Source: Phaeocystidibacter marisrubri (GTDB lineage Bacteria; Bacteroidota; Bacteroidia; Flavobacteriales; Schleiferiaceae). From it: a DNA stretch of 64,000 bases. The notes under the pieces were generated by a model. That model was not told where the DNA came from and did no database searches. It worked only from the letters and a program-made list of their open reading frames with translations. This document shows positions 25,320-33,799 of this stretch, one piece after another; within the stretch, counting starts at the first letter, position 1, and each line of letters begins with the position of its first letter. Location of the stretch: positions 1,488,001 through 1,552,000 of the forward strand of contig NZ_WBVQ01000001.1 of the NCBI RefSeq assembly GCF_008933165.1, given 5' to 3'. Both the position numbers and the translations under genes were made by a program.

Positions 25320-26444
25320 CTAAATCAAAGATTTTAAGGCCGTACAAAATTCAATGACAGCAGCTCTATCAATGGATAGCGGAGGCAGGATACGCAACAA
25401 GTTGGGGTTGGCAGAATTTCCCGTAAACATAAAGTGCTCCGACAATAACTTCCCTCGAATCTCTTTGATTCCAGAAGGAAGTTCAACACCCAGCATCAAT
25501 CCCTTCCCCTTGATACGAACGTGATCAACATCTACAAACTCCGCACGGAATGTCATCTCCAAAGCGGAAGCATTGGCCATCAGTTGTTCACTTTCCAGCG
25601 TTTCTAAAACCGACAAAGCCGCGGCACAAGCCAATGGATTTCCTCCAAAGGTGGTCCCTAACATTCCATATTTCGGTGCAATAGTCTCACTGATGAGCAC
25701 CGCTCCAATCGGGAAACCGTTGCCCAATCCCTTAGCCATGGTAACCACATCAGCTTGAATACCCGCACTCTGATGAGCGAAGAATTTCCCTGTCCTACCA
25801 CAACCGCTTTGAATCTCATCTAGAATCAGTACTGCGTCGTACTCTGTACACCATGCGCGAAGTTGAACGAGAAAGGCATCGGTAGGCATGTCAAGTCCAC
25901 CTACACCTTGAATTCCTTCAACAATAACTCCGCATACATCTCCTTTTTCCAATTCTGTTTTCAGCGCATCGGAATCGTTCAATTCCAAAAAGGTGACCGG
26001 GAAGTGAGCGGCGTTTAGTGGAGCCGACAAATTCGGATTGTCAGTTACTGCTAACGCGGCAGAAGTTCGTCCGTGGAAACTTCCTTTAAAGGCGATAAAC
26101 CTCTCTTTCCCATTGTGAAAAGAGGCTACTTTTAATGCATTCTCATTCGCTTCAGCTCCGCTGTTACAGTAGAAAACACTGTGCTGCTGATAGCCACTCA
26201 ATTCGCCAAGTTTGTGTGCCAACGCCTCTTGAATAGGGAGATGAACCGAGTTGGAATAAAAGATCAATTGATCCATCTGCGACTTCAAGGCTTTCACATA
26301 CGATGGGTGCGAATGACCAATGGAAATAACTCCATGACCACCGTACAAATCCAGATAACGCTGACCGTTTTCATCGTAGAGATAGATACCAGAGCCCTTG
26401 GCAAGACGGATATCAAACCGTGGATAGACATCAAATAAATTCAT
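25320..26444 (-). CDS. argD: Acetylornithine (N-acylornithine) aminotransferase
   Basis: The 374-residue class III PLP aminotransferase contains FYCNSGAEANENALK, the DEIQSGCGRTGKFFAHQ segment, the PLP lysine in VTMAKGLGNGFPIG, and GTTFGGNPLACAAAL. It converts N-acylglutamate semialdehyde to N-acylornithine using glutamate. The start abuts argC (one-base overlap) and the stop lies one base before argF'. The length is slightly short for ArgD (about 395) but all catalytic segments are present. Confidence 0.94.
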   Translation of the reverse strand: MNLFDVYPRFDIRLAKGSGIYLYDENGQRYLDLYGGHGVISIGHSHPSYVKALKSQMDQLIFYSNSVHLPIQEALAHKLGELSGYQQHSVFYCNSGAEANENALKVASFHNGKERFIAFKGSFHGRTSAALAVTDNPNLSAPLNAAHFPVTFLELNDSDALKTELEKGDVCGVIVEGIQGVGGLDMPTDAFLVQLRAWCTEYDAVLILDEIQSGCGRTGKFFAHQSAGIQADVVTMAKGLGNGFPIGAVLISETIAPKYGMLGTTFGGNPLACAAALSVLETLESEQLMANASALEMTFRAEFVDVDHVRIKGKGLMLGVELPSGIKEIRGKLLSEHFMFTGNSANPNLLRILPPLSIDRAAVIEFCTALKSLI

Positions 26445-27418
26445 CAGAATACATTGGTTTTGTAGGTGAGGCCCGCGCTTTGATCGAGCCCAAAAATGAG
26501 ATTCATGTTCTCAACAGCTTGTCCTGCTGCTCCCTTGAGAAGGTTGTCAATTACTGAGGTGATCAGGAGCTTTCCATCTACCACTTCTACTTGAAGAAGG
26601 GCATAATTGGAGTTCACCACTTTCTTGAGGTGAACTGGCTCCGTTGTCACTTTTGTGAATGGACTATGGCTATAGAATTCCGTGTACCGTTCCAACCAAG
26701 TGGCGGCATCCTCTTCCGTATTCATATAGGCCGAAGCAAAAATCCCTCGGGTGAAATTCCCGCGCATAGGCAAGAAGTTCACACGGTGATTCCAATCGGT
26801 TTGGTACGACTTTAAAGTCTCGCCAATCTCCCCCAAGTGTTGGTGTTGGAAGGATTTGTATAGACTTACATTGTTCGCTCTGTTGCTAAAATGAGAGGTG
26901 CTAGAAAGCCCCGCTCCCGCACCAGTAGATCCTGTTAGCGCATGAACATGTACATCATCCATCAACAAACCAGCCGCAGCAATGGGTAACAGCGCCAACT
27001 GAATAGCCGTGGCAAAGCAGCCCGGATTGGCTATGCTCTTGGAAGACACGATTTCATCTGCCCTCGCATCCACTAAACCATAAGTAAATCTCCTGCCTTG
27101 AAACTGAGCATCTGCATTCAACCTGAAATCGTTTGACAAATCGATAATCACGGTGGATTGTGAGATGGGGTACTGCTCTAAAAAAGCCTTTGATTTTCCA
27201 TGTCCCAAGCACAAGAAAAGCACGTCTACATTGGGATTGAGTTCAGATGTGAACTTCAAATCACTGTAGAACAAATCTCCGTGTGCTTCTCCAACGGATT
27301 TTCCCGGTTGCGAGTGGCTGTACAGAAAATCAATTTTCATTTCTGGATGATGGAGTGCGATCCGAATCAGCTCGCCTGCCACATATCCCGTTGCTCCAAC
27401 TATACCAACACTAATCAT
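26444..27418 (-). CDS. argC: N-acetyl-gamma-glutamyl-phosphate reductase
   Basis: The 324-residue NADPH-dependent reductase has GIVGATGYVAGELIRIALHH as Rossmann start, the catalytic Cys in NPGCFATAIQLAL, GSTGAGAGLSSTSHFSNRA, and HRVNFLPMRGNFTRGIFA. It reduces N-acylglutamyl phosphate to the semialdehyde. The gene overlaps argG by eight bases and argD by one, consistent with translational coupling along the operon. Confidence 0.95.
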   Translation of the reverse strand: MISVGIVGATGYVAGELIRIALHHPEMKIDFLYSHSQPGKSVGEAHGDLFYSDLKFTSELNPNVDVLFLCLGHGKSKAFLEQYPISQSTVIIDLSNDFRLNADAQFQGRRFTYGLVDARADEIVSSKSIANPGCFATAIQLALLPIAAAGLLMDDVHVHALTGSTGAGAGLSSTSHFSNRANNVSLYKSFQHQHLGEIGETLKSYQTDWNHRVNFLPMRGNFTRGIFASAYMNTEEDAATWLERYTEFYSHSPFTKVTTEPVHLKKVVNSNYALLQVEVVDGKLLITSVIDNLLKGAAGQAVENMNLIFGLDQSAGLTYKTNVF

Positions 27419-28607
27419 CGCTCGTATTCACTTTTTGATGCAACAGCATCGGATTCGCCAATATCTTCGTGAAGCCTTTTACGTCTTCTCCACTCCATCC
27501 CGCATTCATTTCACCATACTGTCCCCATTCGGAATTCATCAAGTCATACTTCGACTCAATCCCTTCAATCACAAAACGATAGGGATGCAATTGGAGAAAG
27601 ACCGTTCCGGTTACATTCTTCTGGGTGTCTTTTAAGAACGTTTCGATGTTTCTCATCACGGGTTCAAAGAACATCGACTCGTGTAGAAACATGCCATACC
27701 AATTTGAAAGTTGCTCCTTCCAATGCATTTGCCACTTGGAGAGGGTGTGCTTTTCCAGAGCCTGATGGGCCTTGATTAGAGTGATGGAGGCCGCCGCTTC
27801 AAACCCCACTCTTCCCTTAATTCCGATAATGGTATCTCCCACATGAATGTCTCTGCCTATGGCATACGCCGAGGCAATCTCTTCAATTTTAAGAATCGCT
27901 TCTACTGGAGATAGATCTTCACCATTCACTCCCGACACCTCTCCCTTGGTAAAGGTGATAGACAGTTGAGATGGCGTTTCCGATTTCAACTGACTGGGAT
28001 AAGCGGACTCAGGAAGGGCTTGGTTCGACGTCAGTGTTTCCACTCCGCCAACACTCGTTCCCCAAATTCCCTTGTTAATGGAATACTTTGCCTTTTCCCA
28101 AGGAAGATCCACATTGAACTTTTTGAGGTAATCGATTTCATCTTGGCGCGAAATCTTCAAATCGCGGATTGGTGTGATGATCTTCAACTGTGGAGCAATC
28201 AATTGGAAAGCGAGATCGAAGCGAACTTGATCATTTCCTGCTCCTGTACTTCCATGTGCAATGGCATCGACTCCAATCTCTAATGCATACTTGGCCAAAG
28301 CAGTAGCTTGGTGGACTCTTTCCGCACTTACCGAAAGTGGATACGTACCGTTCTTCAAGATATTTCCGTAAATCAAGTAACGGATAATATCCTCATAAAA
28401 ATCCTCCGTTTGCTCTAGCGCAACGTGACTTGTTACGCCTAGATCGTGAGCCTTTTGCTCTATGCTCTTGAGTTCAAGCGGTGAAAAACCACCCGTGTTT
28501 ACAATGGCCGAGTGAACCTCCATGTTCAGCTCGTGCATGAGGTACTTCACACAGAAAGTAGTATCGAGACCCCCACTAAAGGCGAGTAGGACTTTATTTT
28601 TTGTCAT
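27411..28607 (-). CDS. argG: Argininosuccinate synthase
   Basis: With the ATG at 28607 (MTKNKVLLAFSGGLDTTF) the product is 398 residues, the family's usual size; an upstream start at 28658 would add 17 residues overlapping the GNAT gene and is less likely. The PP-loop LAFSGGLDTT, HGSTGAGNDQVRFD and SINKGIWGTSVGGVE are characteristic. The enzyme joins citrulline and aspartate with ATP. Its placement directly behind the acyltransferase gene rather than beside argH is the usual Bacteroidota order. The start overlaps the end of the GNAT gene by 14 bases. Confidence 0.95.
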   Translation of the reverse strand: MTKNKVLLAFSGGLDTTFCVKYLMHELNMEVHSAIVNTGGFSPLELKSIEQKAHDLGVTSHVALEQTEDFYEDIIRYLIYGNILKNGTYPLSVSAERVHQATALAKYALEIGVDAIAHGSTGAGNDQVRFDLAFQLIAPQLKIITPIRDLKISRQDEIDYLKKFNVDLPWEKAKYSINKGIWGTSVGGVETLTSNQALPESAYPSQLKSETPSQLSITFTKGEVSGVNGEDLSPVEAILKIEEIASAYAIGRDIHVGDTIIGIKGRVGFEAAASITLIKAHQALEKHTLSKWQMHWKEQLSNWYGMFLHESMFFEPVMRNIETFLKDTQKNVTGTVFLQLHPYRFVIEGIESKYDLMNSEWGQYGEMNAGWSGEDVKGFTKILANPMLLHQKVNTSDD

Positions 28608-29238
28608 CGTTGTAATTTTTGAGGATTCCAGATTTTGCAGCTCTTCTCGACTTGACAAAATCAGTGAATCGATTCCATGCTTTCGGCTTGTCCACTTCGG
28701 TGGGTTTCGTCTGACTTAAGTCGCAGACCATAGCCGTACACAAACACATGCTTCTATTCGTTCTTGTCAGGATATCTACGTTCACACAACTGTTGCAGCC
28801 CTTCCAGAAAACCTCGTCTTTGGTCAGTTCAGAGAACGTCACGGGCTTATATCCCAACTCCGAATTGATCTTCATCACGGGCAAACTCGTAGTAATTCCA
28901 AAAAGCTTGGCATTGGGAAACATCTTCTTAGACAAGTTGAACGTTTGTAGCTTAATTTGTCGGGCTAGTCCCGTTCCGCGGTAATCTGGGTGAACAATAA
29001 GTCCGGAGTTTGCCACATACTTCTGTTCATCCCAGCTCTCGATGTAACAAAAACCTACAACGGCCTCACCGTCAAGGGCAATTACACCCTTACCCTCTTC
29101 CATCTTTCTTCGGATGTAAGCAGGATCGCGCTTTGCTATTCCGGTACCTCGCACTTTTGCAGAGCTTTCCATCATTTCGCAGATGGTTTCTGCGAATGGA
29201 ATGTGCTCGTTGGATGCGACCATCACTTGTATCGACAT
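28594..29238 (-). CDS. GNAT acyltransferase, likely N-acylglutamate synthase, with Cys-rich C-terminal extension
   Basis: The 214-residue first structural gene of the arg operon. Residues 1-150 form a GNAT fold with the acyl-CoA loop NSGLIVHPDYRGTGLARQIK. After the fold comes a Cys-rich segment, WKGCNSCVNVDILTRTN, then SMCLCTAMVCD, and a basic tail. Operon position argues for the first committed step, acylation of glutamate, which is otherwise not encoded here (no argA or argJ). The Cys cluster could bind a metal or act as an arginine or redox sensor; this is inference. Start ATG at 29238; the Arg-rich leader ends 116 bases upstream. Confidence 0.8.
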   Translation of the reverse strand: MSIQVMVASNEHIPFAETICEMMESSAKVRGTGIAKRDPAYIRRKMEEGKGVIALDGEAVVGFCYIESWDEQKYVANSGLIVHPDYRGTGLARQIKLQTFNLSKKMFPNAKLFGITTSLPVMKINSELGYKPVTFSELTKDEVFWKGCNSCVNVDILTRTNRSMCLCTAMVCDLSQTKPTEVDKPKAWNRFTDFVKSRRAAKSGILKNYNDDKK

Positions 29239-29354
29239 GTAATAGAAATGAAATTATCCCGAAGTAGTACAGAAACTACCGAGGAACGAATACTTAAAAA
29301 ATCAATAGGAAAACTGGGGGCACGTCTGGTACGGAACCAGACAAAAAGGACGTA
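29238..29354 (-). promoter_or_regulatory. Leader segment between the Arg-rich peptide and the first arg gene
   Basis: Read on the minus strand, the leader stop is followed by CTTTTT, then the hairpin GTCTGGT-TCCGT-ACCAGAC (7-bp perfect stem at about 29323-29341), GTGCCCCCAG and TTTTCC. The segment ACGTC before the hairpin can pair alternatively with the 3' arm (ACCAGACGT), so mutually exclusive structures are possible. A strong G+C hairpin followed directly by a long U run is not seen, so termination may be Rho-dependent or control may act on translation. Confidence 0.5.
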
Positions 29355-29459
29355 TTACGCGCGGAGGCGTCGCTCGAATCGTCGCAATGAACGCATAACA
29401 GCCACTTCCGCCATGATCATGGCAGCTTGTAATGAAGTGTATGTTGCGTTGTTTTTCAT
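29355..29459 (-). CDS. Arginine-rich leader peptide of the arg operon (34 residues)
   Basis: ATG at 29459-29457 opens a 34-codon frame ending in TAA at 29357-29355. It starts MKNNATYTSLQAAMIM and ends with RSLRRFERRLRA: six of the last twelve residues are Arg, written with CGT, CGA and CGC codons. It lies 116 bases before the first gene of the arginine operon and directly behind a promoter-like sequence. Leader peptides rich in the end-product amino acid are the classical signature of ribosome-mediated attenuation (his, trp, leu operons). The function is inferred; the reading frame and codon cluster are directly visible. Confidence 0.75.
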   Translation of the reverse strand: MKNNATYTSLQAAMIMAEVAVMRSLRRFERRLRA

Positions 29460-29465
29460 TGAGTT

Positions 29466-29500
29466 GCAAATGTATGCTCGAATTTTTGAGAAATACAAAA
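29466..29500 (-). promoter_or_regulatory. Bacteroidota-type promoter of the arg operon
   Basis: On the minus strand TTTTG (29500-29496) is followed after 21 bases by TACATTTGC (29474-29466), matching the TTTG / TAnnTTTG consensus. The leader peptide ATG follows the -7 box after only six bases, so the leader would be translated from a nearly leaderless transcript. Confidence 0.6.
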
Positions 29501-29666
29501 TTTTCCGTGTGTAAAAATTCATATCGCTCCATCACCTCATCGTTCAAAAGGTGCTACAACTCACAACTTATGCAACCCTACGCGATACATCAACATCTGA
29601 AATAATAGACTTCAGACTCTAGAAAAGCAGAGATTATTGTAAACTTGAAAATCAAAAAACATTTCA

Positions 29667-30125
29667 ATGAAAAGACTCTCTGCCCTATTTCTCGTCCTCT
29701 TCTCCACGTTGAGTATCCACAGCCTCGCTCAAGCTAGTACTTATCAAGAAGAGATAGAAAACGCTTGTGAATGTATAGGAAACAGTATGGATGAATTCCT
29801 TCCACTACTAAATGGATGGGTTGCATACATGGAAGCAAATCCTGGGTTATCAACAGAAAAAGGAATGGAGGGGTACCTCTCTAGTCTTACTGAAGATGAA
29901 ATGATAGAAATCTTGAATCAAGTCGAAATCATGACGGAATACTTCAGCGATACAAACGAAGATATGATTGCCAAGTGCATGGAACAAAAAGGACAAGCAG
30001 ATATCGTAGATGATATGGTTGATACTGAAGAGGGGAGAAATAAAATACTAAAACACTTGAAAACCTTAGATTGTGAAGGTCTCACAGCCATCATGAAACT
30101 CGGAATGATGAGTGGAGAATTATAA
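29667..30125 (+). CDS. Secreted single-domain member of the CxC...C...LDC family
   Basis: The 152-residue protein has a signal peptide ending ...IHSLAQ and one domain: NACECIGNSMDEFLPLLNGW, a middle MIAKCMEQ, and the closing TLDCEGLTAIMKLGMM. The order CxC, single Cys, LDCE-x-T matches both halves of the protein encoded at 19662 and, more loosely, the lipoprotein at 20803. The rest is acidic and helical. A terminator shared with rimO follows directly. Periplasmic or extracellular location inferred; no known family. Confidence 0.75.
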   Translation: MKRLSALFLVLFSTLSIHSLAQASTYQEEIENACECIGNSMDEFLPLLNGWVAYMEANPGLSTEKGMEGYLSSLTEDEMIEILNQVEIMTEYFSDTNEDMIAKCMEQKGQADIVDDMVDTEEGRNKILKHLKTLDCEGLTAIMKLGMMSGEL

Positions 30126-30130
30126 ACACA

Positions 30131-30158
30131 AAAGCCCGATTCGTCGAATCGGGCTTTT
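30131..30158. terminator. Bidirectional terminator between the secreted protein gene and rimO
   Basis: AAAGCCCGATTC-GTC-GAATCGGGCTTTT, a perfect stem flanked by A and T runs, placed between two convergent genes. Confidence 0.9.
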
Positions 30159-30179
30159 GTGTTTATATCGTGTGGAATC

Positions 30180-31487
30180 TTAAGAAACCACTTCAGCGAG
30201 CAAATCGTAATCTGTCGCTTCCAGAATTTTCACATTTACAAAGTCGCCAACGCGAACGTAAGTACTCTCGGCAGGAATTAGTACTTCGTTATCCACATCT
30301 GGTGAATCGAATTCAGTGCGCGCTACAAAGTGCTCACCTTCCACTCTATCAACCAATACGCGATAGGTCTTCCCCACCAACTCTTGGTTTTTATCCCAAG
30401 ATATCTCTTGCTGAACCGCCATGATGGCATCGGCTCTTTCGCGCTTTACTTCATCCGGAACATCATCCTCGAGCTTATAGGCATGTGTATTCTCCTCATG
30501 TGAGTACGTAAACACGCCCAGACGCTCAAACCGCTGATCTTGTACCCATTGCAACATGGTTTGGAAATCTTCCTCCGTTTCTCCTGGGTACCCCGTAATC
30601 AAGGTGGTTCGTATGGCAATTCCTGGAACCTTTTCGCGCATCATATCGAGAAGGCGATTGGTCTTTTCCATTGTCGTTCCTCGGCGCATGCTCTTCAGAA
30701 CAGGATCGGCGATGTGCTGGAGTGGAATGTCCACGTAGTTACAGATCTTCGGCTCTTCGCGAATCACATCGAGCACATCTTCAGGAAAGCCCGTTGGGAA
30801 GAGATAATGCAAACGAATCCACTCGATTCCCTCCACCTTGGCCAATGCTTTGAGAAGGTCGGCCAAACGGCGTTCTTTATACAGGTCTAGACCGTAATAC
30901 GTCAGATCTTGAGCGATGAGAATCAACTCTTTCACTCCCTTAGCCGCCAGCTTTTCAGCCTGTGTGACCAGATCTTCAATAGGCGTTGACTTATGCCCAC
31001 CACGCATTAGCGGAATGGCACAGAAGCTACACGGACGATCGCAACCTTCGGCAATCTTCATGTACGCGAAGTGCTGCGGAGTTGTGGTCAAACGCTCACC
31101 TACCAGCTGGTGCTTGTAATCGGCGCCTAGAGCTTTGAGCAGTTTGGGAAGATCTCGCGTACCGAAATACTGATCTACATTGGGAATTTCCTTCTCTAAA
31201 TCTGGTTTGTAGCGCTCCGACAAACATCCGGTAACGAATACTTTGTCTACAACGCCGTCTTCCTTCTTCTGAACGAAATCCAAAATGGTTTCTACGCTCT
31301 CTTCCTTCGCATTGTCAATGAAACCGCAGGTGTTGATCACAATGATGTTTCCCTCTTCGGCTTCGTGACGCACGTCCTTTCCATTGGCCTTCAACTGTCC
31401 CATCAACACTTCGGAATCGTAAATATTCTTACTACATCCGAGTGTAACTACGTTGATGACGTTCTTCTTGTAACTCTTGGTGCGCAT
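30180..31487 (-). CDS. rimO: Ribosomal protein S12 methylthiotransferase
   Basis: The 435-residue radical SAM enzyme has the three N-terminal cluster cysteines (VTLGCSKN, INTCGFIDNA, VTGCLSERY), the radical SAM triad CDRPCSFCAIPLMRGGHKS, and a C-terminal TRAM-like domain. The SKN and CDRPCSFCAIP variants separate RimO from MiaB. It adds a methylthio group to Asp89 of S12. In many Bacteroidota it follows ftsY, as it does here (29 bases between the genes on the minus strand). Confidence 0.95.
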   Translation of the reverse strand: MRTKSYKKNVINVVTLGCSKNIYDSEVLMGQLKANGKDVRHEAEEGNIIVINTCGFIDNAKEESVETILDFVQKKEDGVVDKVFVTGCLSERYKPDLEKEIPNVDQYFGTRDLPKLLKALGADYKHQLVGERLTTTPQHFAYMKIAEGCDRPCSFCAIPLMRGGHKSTPIEDLVTQAEKLAAKGVKELILIAQDLTYYGLDLYKERRLADLLKALAKVEGIEWIRLHYLFPTGFPEDVLDVIREEPKICNYVDIPLQHIADPVLKSMRRGTTMEKTNRLLDMMREKVPGIAIRTTLITGYPGETEEDFQTMLQWVQDQRFERLGVFTYSHEENTHAYKLEDDVPDEVKRERADAIMAVQQEISWDKNQELVGKTYRVLVDRVEGEHFVARTEFDSPDVDNEVLIPAESTYVRVGDFVNVKILEATDYDLLAEVVS

Positions 31488-31516
31488 GCTTGCTTTTCTG
31501 TCTGATTAGGTCTGGC

Positions 31517-32473
31517 TTAGCTAAAGAATCGATCTACAAAGGTCTTCCTGTCGAATACCTGTAAATCTTCAATCTTCTCACCAACACCAATATATTTCAC
31601 GGGAATTTGCAGCTGATCGGAAATACCAATCACCACACCTCCCTTAGCGGTTCCATCGAGTTTGGTAAGTGCCAAAGCCGAAACTTCCGTCACCTTACTA
31701 AACTCCACCGCTTGGTTCAATGCGTTTTGCCCAGTTGATGCATCGAGTACTAGGAGTACTTCGTGTGGTGCATCGGGAATCACTTTCTGCATGACGCGTT
31801 TGATCTTCCCTAACTCCGTCATTAGGTTGACCTTGTTGTGCAAACGTCCCGCAGTATCAATGAGGACTACGTCTGCATCTTGACTAACCGCCGACTGAAG
31901 TGTATCGTAGGCTACAGAAGCTGGATCGGACCCCATCCCCTGTTTCACAATGGGTACACCCGCACGCTCACTCCACACGACTAACTGATCTACAGCGGCT
32001 GCGCGGAATGTATCTGCCGCTCCGAGAACCACTTTCTTTCCGGCAGATTTAAATTGGCTCGCTAGCTTGCCAATAGTGGTAGTTTTTCCTACTCCATTCA
32101 CCCCAACCACCATAATCACATAAGGCTTCTTGTCGGGTAAATCGAAAGTAGCACCATCGCCTGCGCGATTCTCTGCCAGGAGTGAGGCTATTTCTTCTCG
32201 AAGAATCACTTGAAGTTCCGAGGTTCCCATGTACTTGTCGCGGGAAACACGCTCTTCAATTCTCTCGATGATTTTCACGGTTGTCTCAACCCCTACGTCG
32301 GATGTAATCAATACTTCCTCCAAGTTGTCAAGCACATCAGCATCTACCGTACTTTTACCGGCAACTGCACGAGCTAACTTTCCAAAAACATTTTCTTTGG
32401 TCTTCTCTAGACCTTCATCAAGTCGCTGGTCCTTCTCCGGACTACGTCCGAAAAGTTTACCTAATAATCCCAT
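31517..32473 (-). CDS. ftsY: Signal recognition particle receptor
   Basis: The ATG at 32473 (MGLLGKLFGRSPEKDQ) gives a 318-residue protein, the usual short FtsY without a long acidic A domain; the longer frame upstream has no homologous start. SRP GTPase motifs are complete: GVNGVGKTTTIGKLA (G1), DTFRAAAVDQL, LIDTAGRLHN (G3), TKLDGTAKGG (G4). FtsY docks SRP-ribosome complexes at the membrane. It forms a unit with rimO. Confidence 0.95.
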   Translation of the reverse strand: MGLLGKLFGRSPEKDQRLDEGLEKTKENVFGKLARAVAGKSTVDADVLDNLEEVLITSDVGVETTVKIIERIEERVSRDKYMGTSELQVILREEIASLLAENRAGDGATFDLPDKKPYVIMVVGVNGVGKTTTIGKLASQFKSAGKKVVLGAADTFRAAAVDQLVVWSERAGVPIVKQGMGSDPASVAYDTLQSAVSQDADVVLIDTAGRLHNKVNLMTELGKIKRVMQKVIPDAPHEVLLVLDASTGQNALNQAVEFSKVTEVSALALTKLDGTAKGGVVIGISDQLQIPVKYIGVGEKIEDLQVFDRKTFVDRFFS

Positions 32474-32587
32474 AGGTTCTAAATTGAGAGCTGCAAATAT
32501 CCGAAAATCAACGTGGCGAGACGAAGATTTCTGAATTTGGCATTTAATTTGATTTGCGGGCGTCATCAACACAACACAAGACCTACA

Positions 32588-33631
32588 ATGAAACGCTATT
32601 CAACAGCACTTTTTATCCTCGCCATTCCAAGCGTGATGGCCGCCCAAAAGACGACCATCCCTGTCCCTTCAGAACGAGGCACTAACCGCGAAGTTACCAT
32701 CGACCCTGAGTCTGAGGGGGATGTTGTCACCATCATTGAATACACGCAAGACACGCTGCCTTCTAGTACGTCGCCCTTTGTAGATCGCATCGTTGAAATT
32801 CGCGCGGGAATTGGTCTCTCAGGACTCAACGGAATCAACTCAGGCGGTATATCTGGGATGATAGAAGCTTCCAGTCAAATCAACGACCGCTTTCAATTGG
32901 ATCTCGGACTCTCGGGCATCACGAATCAAGGCGACGCCATTCCGACCAACTCCGATGTAGACTACCCAGAGTACACCTTCGACTCATGGGAGGTAAACGT
33001 AGGAGCAAGCATTGTTTTCTCCGATCGTCAAAAGCGATACTTAAAACCAGTAGTTTGGAAATACTATACTCCTTTTAGAGTTCGATACGAACGTCATGCT
33101 CAGACCATGGCCACTGCTCGTCACCGTCATTATGTTCGCGTGGGATGGCAACAAGCCGGAGGTTCACTTCTCGGGCATACCTCTCGCGTAACTAATGATG
33201 CGGAACAGGTAGTGGTTTGGAACAAATTCGACATTGGAAGTTTGAGTTTGGGATACGCCTACAGAATGGATAGAATCCTAAAAGTTCTGCCTTCCGAACA
33301 CTTTAGTGGAAAGAATTTGAGCAGAAGCAGAGTGTTCTACGCCGACCTCCTTCTAAGTCCGCAACAACACGGAACAGGAACACTATTTGAAAATACAGGT
33401 ACCGGTTATGTGGAGGTAGACGAAGTAAAAGAAACGGATTTGAAGTTTATGCCATTGGGAGGTAGAATTGGATACCGCGGCACCTACCTCTTTAATACCG
33501 CTGGTTGGGGAGTCTTCCACAAGTATGAAATGGGCTGGCGCCCTTCTTATGTAGACTCTAGCTTGGACATGCCAGAAGTAGACGCGGGAACCGGCTTCTA
33601 CTTCTCCGCAAGCGTAGGCATTCAATTCTAA
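32588..33631 (+). CDS. Outer-membrane beta-barrel protein of unknown function
   Basis: Starting at the ATG at 32588 gives 347 residues with a signal peptide (KRYSTALFILAIPSVMAAQ). After a polar, Thr/Glu-rich linker of about 60 residues the protein alternates short amphipathic strands and turns (RIVEIRAGIGLSGLNGINSG, then GMIEASSQ) and ends in GTGFYFSASVGIQF, with a C-terminal aromatic as in outer-membrane barrels. No specific family recognised. It is the first gene of the plus-strand block lying between ftsY and DUF4295 and is followed by its own terminator. Confidence 0.65.
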   Translation: MKRYSTALFILAIPSVMAAQKTTIPVPSERGTNREVTIDPESEGDVVTIIEYTQDTLPSSTSPFVDRIVEIRAGIGLSGLNGINSGGISGMIEASSQINDRFQLDLGLSGITNQGDAIPTNSDVDYPEYTFDSWEVNVGASIVFSDRQKRYLKPVVWKYYTPFRVRYERHAQTMATARHRHYVRVGWQQAGGSLLGHTSRVTNDAEQVVVWNKFDIGSLSLGYAYRMDRILKVLPSEHFSGKNLSRSRVFYADLLLSPQQHGTGTLFENTGTGYVEVDEVKETDLKFMPLGGRIGYRGTYLFNTAGWGVFHKYEMGWRPSYVDSSLDMPEVDAGTGFYFSASVGIQF

Positions 33632-33650
33632 AATTCATCATTCATACATA

Positions 33651-33682
33651 TCCCGCTGCATTCGTGTAGCGGGATTTTTTTT
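33651..33682 (+). terminator. Rho-independent terminator
   Basis: TCCCGCT-GCATTCGTGT-AGCGGGA followed by eight T residues, just behind the barrel gene. Confidence 0.9.
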
Positions 33683-33799
33683 GCCCTTGTGTTTGGCTTC
33701 CAACAAAACTACTTTCAATTGAACACAATTCGCGGTATACTTGCGCTCGGATTGCTCTCTTAACAGCTATTCTAGATTAACTATTCAATCGTGATTCAA

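Noticed and set aside
29302-29547. 81-codon minus-strand frame over the arg leader
   Set aside because: It overlaps the Arg-rich leader in another frame, starts upstream of the predicted promoter and has no protein-like features.
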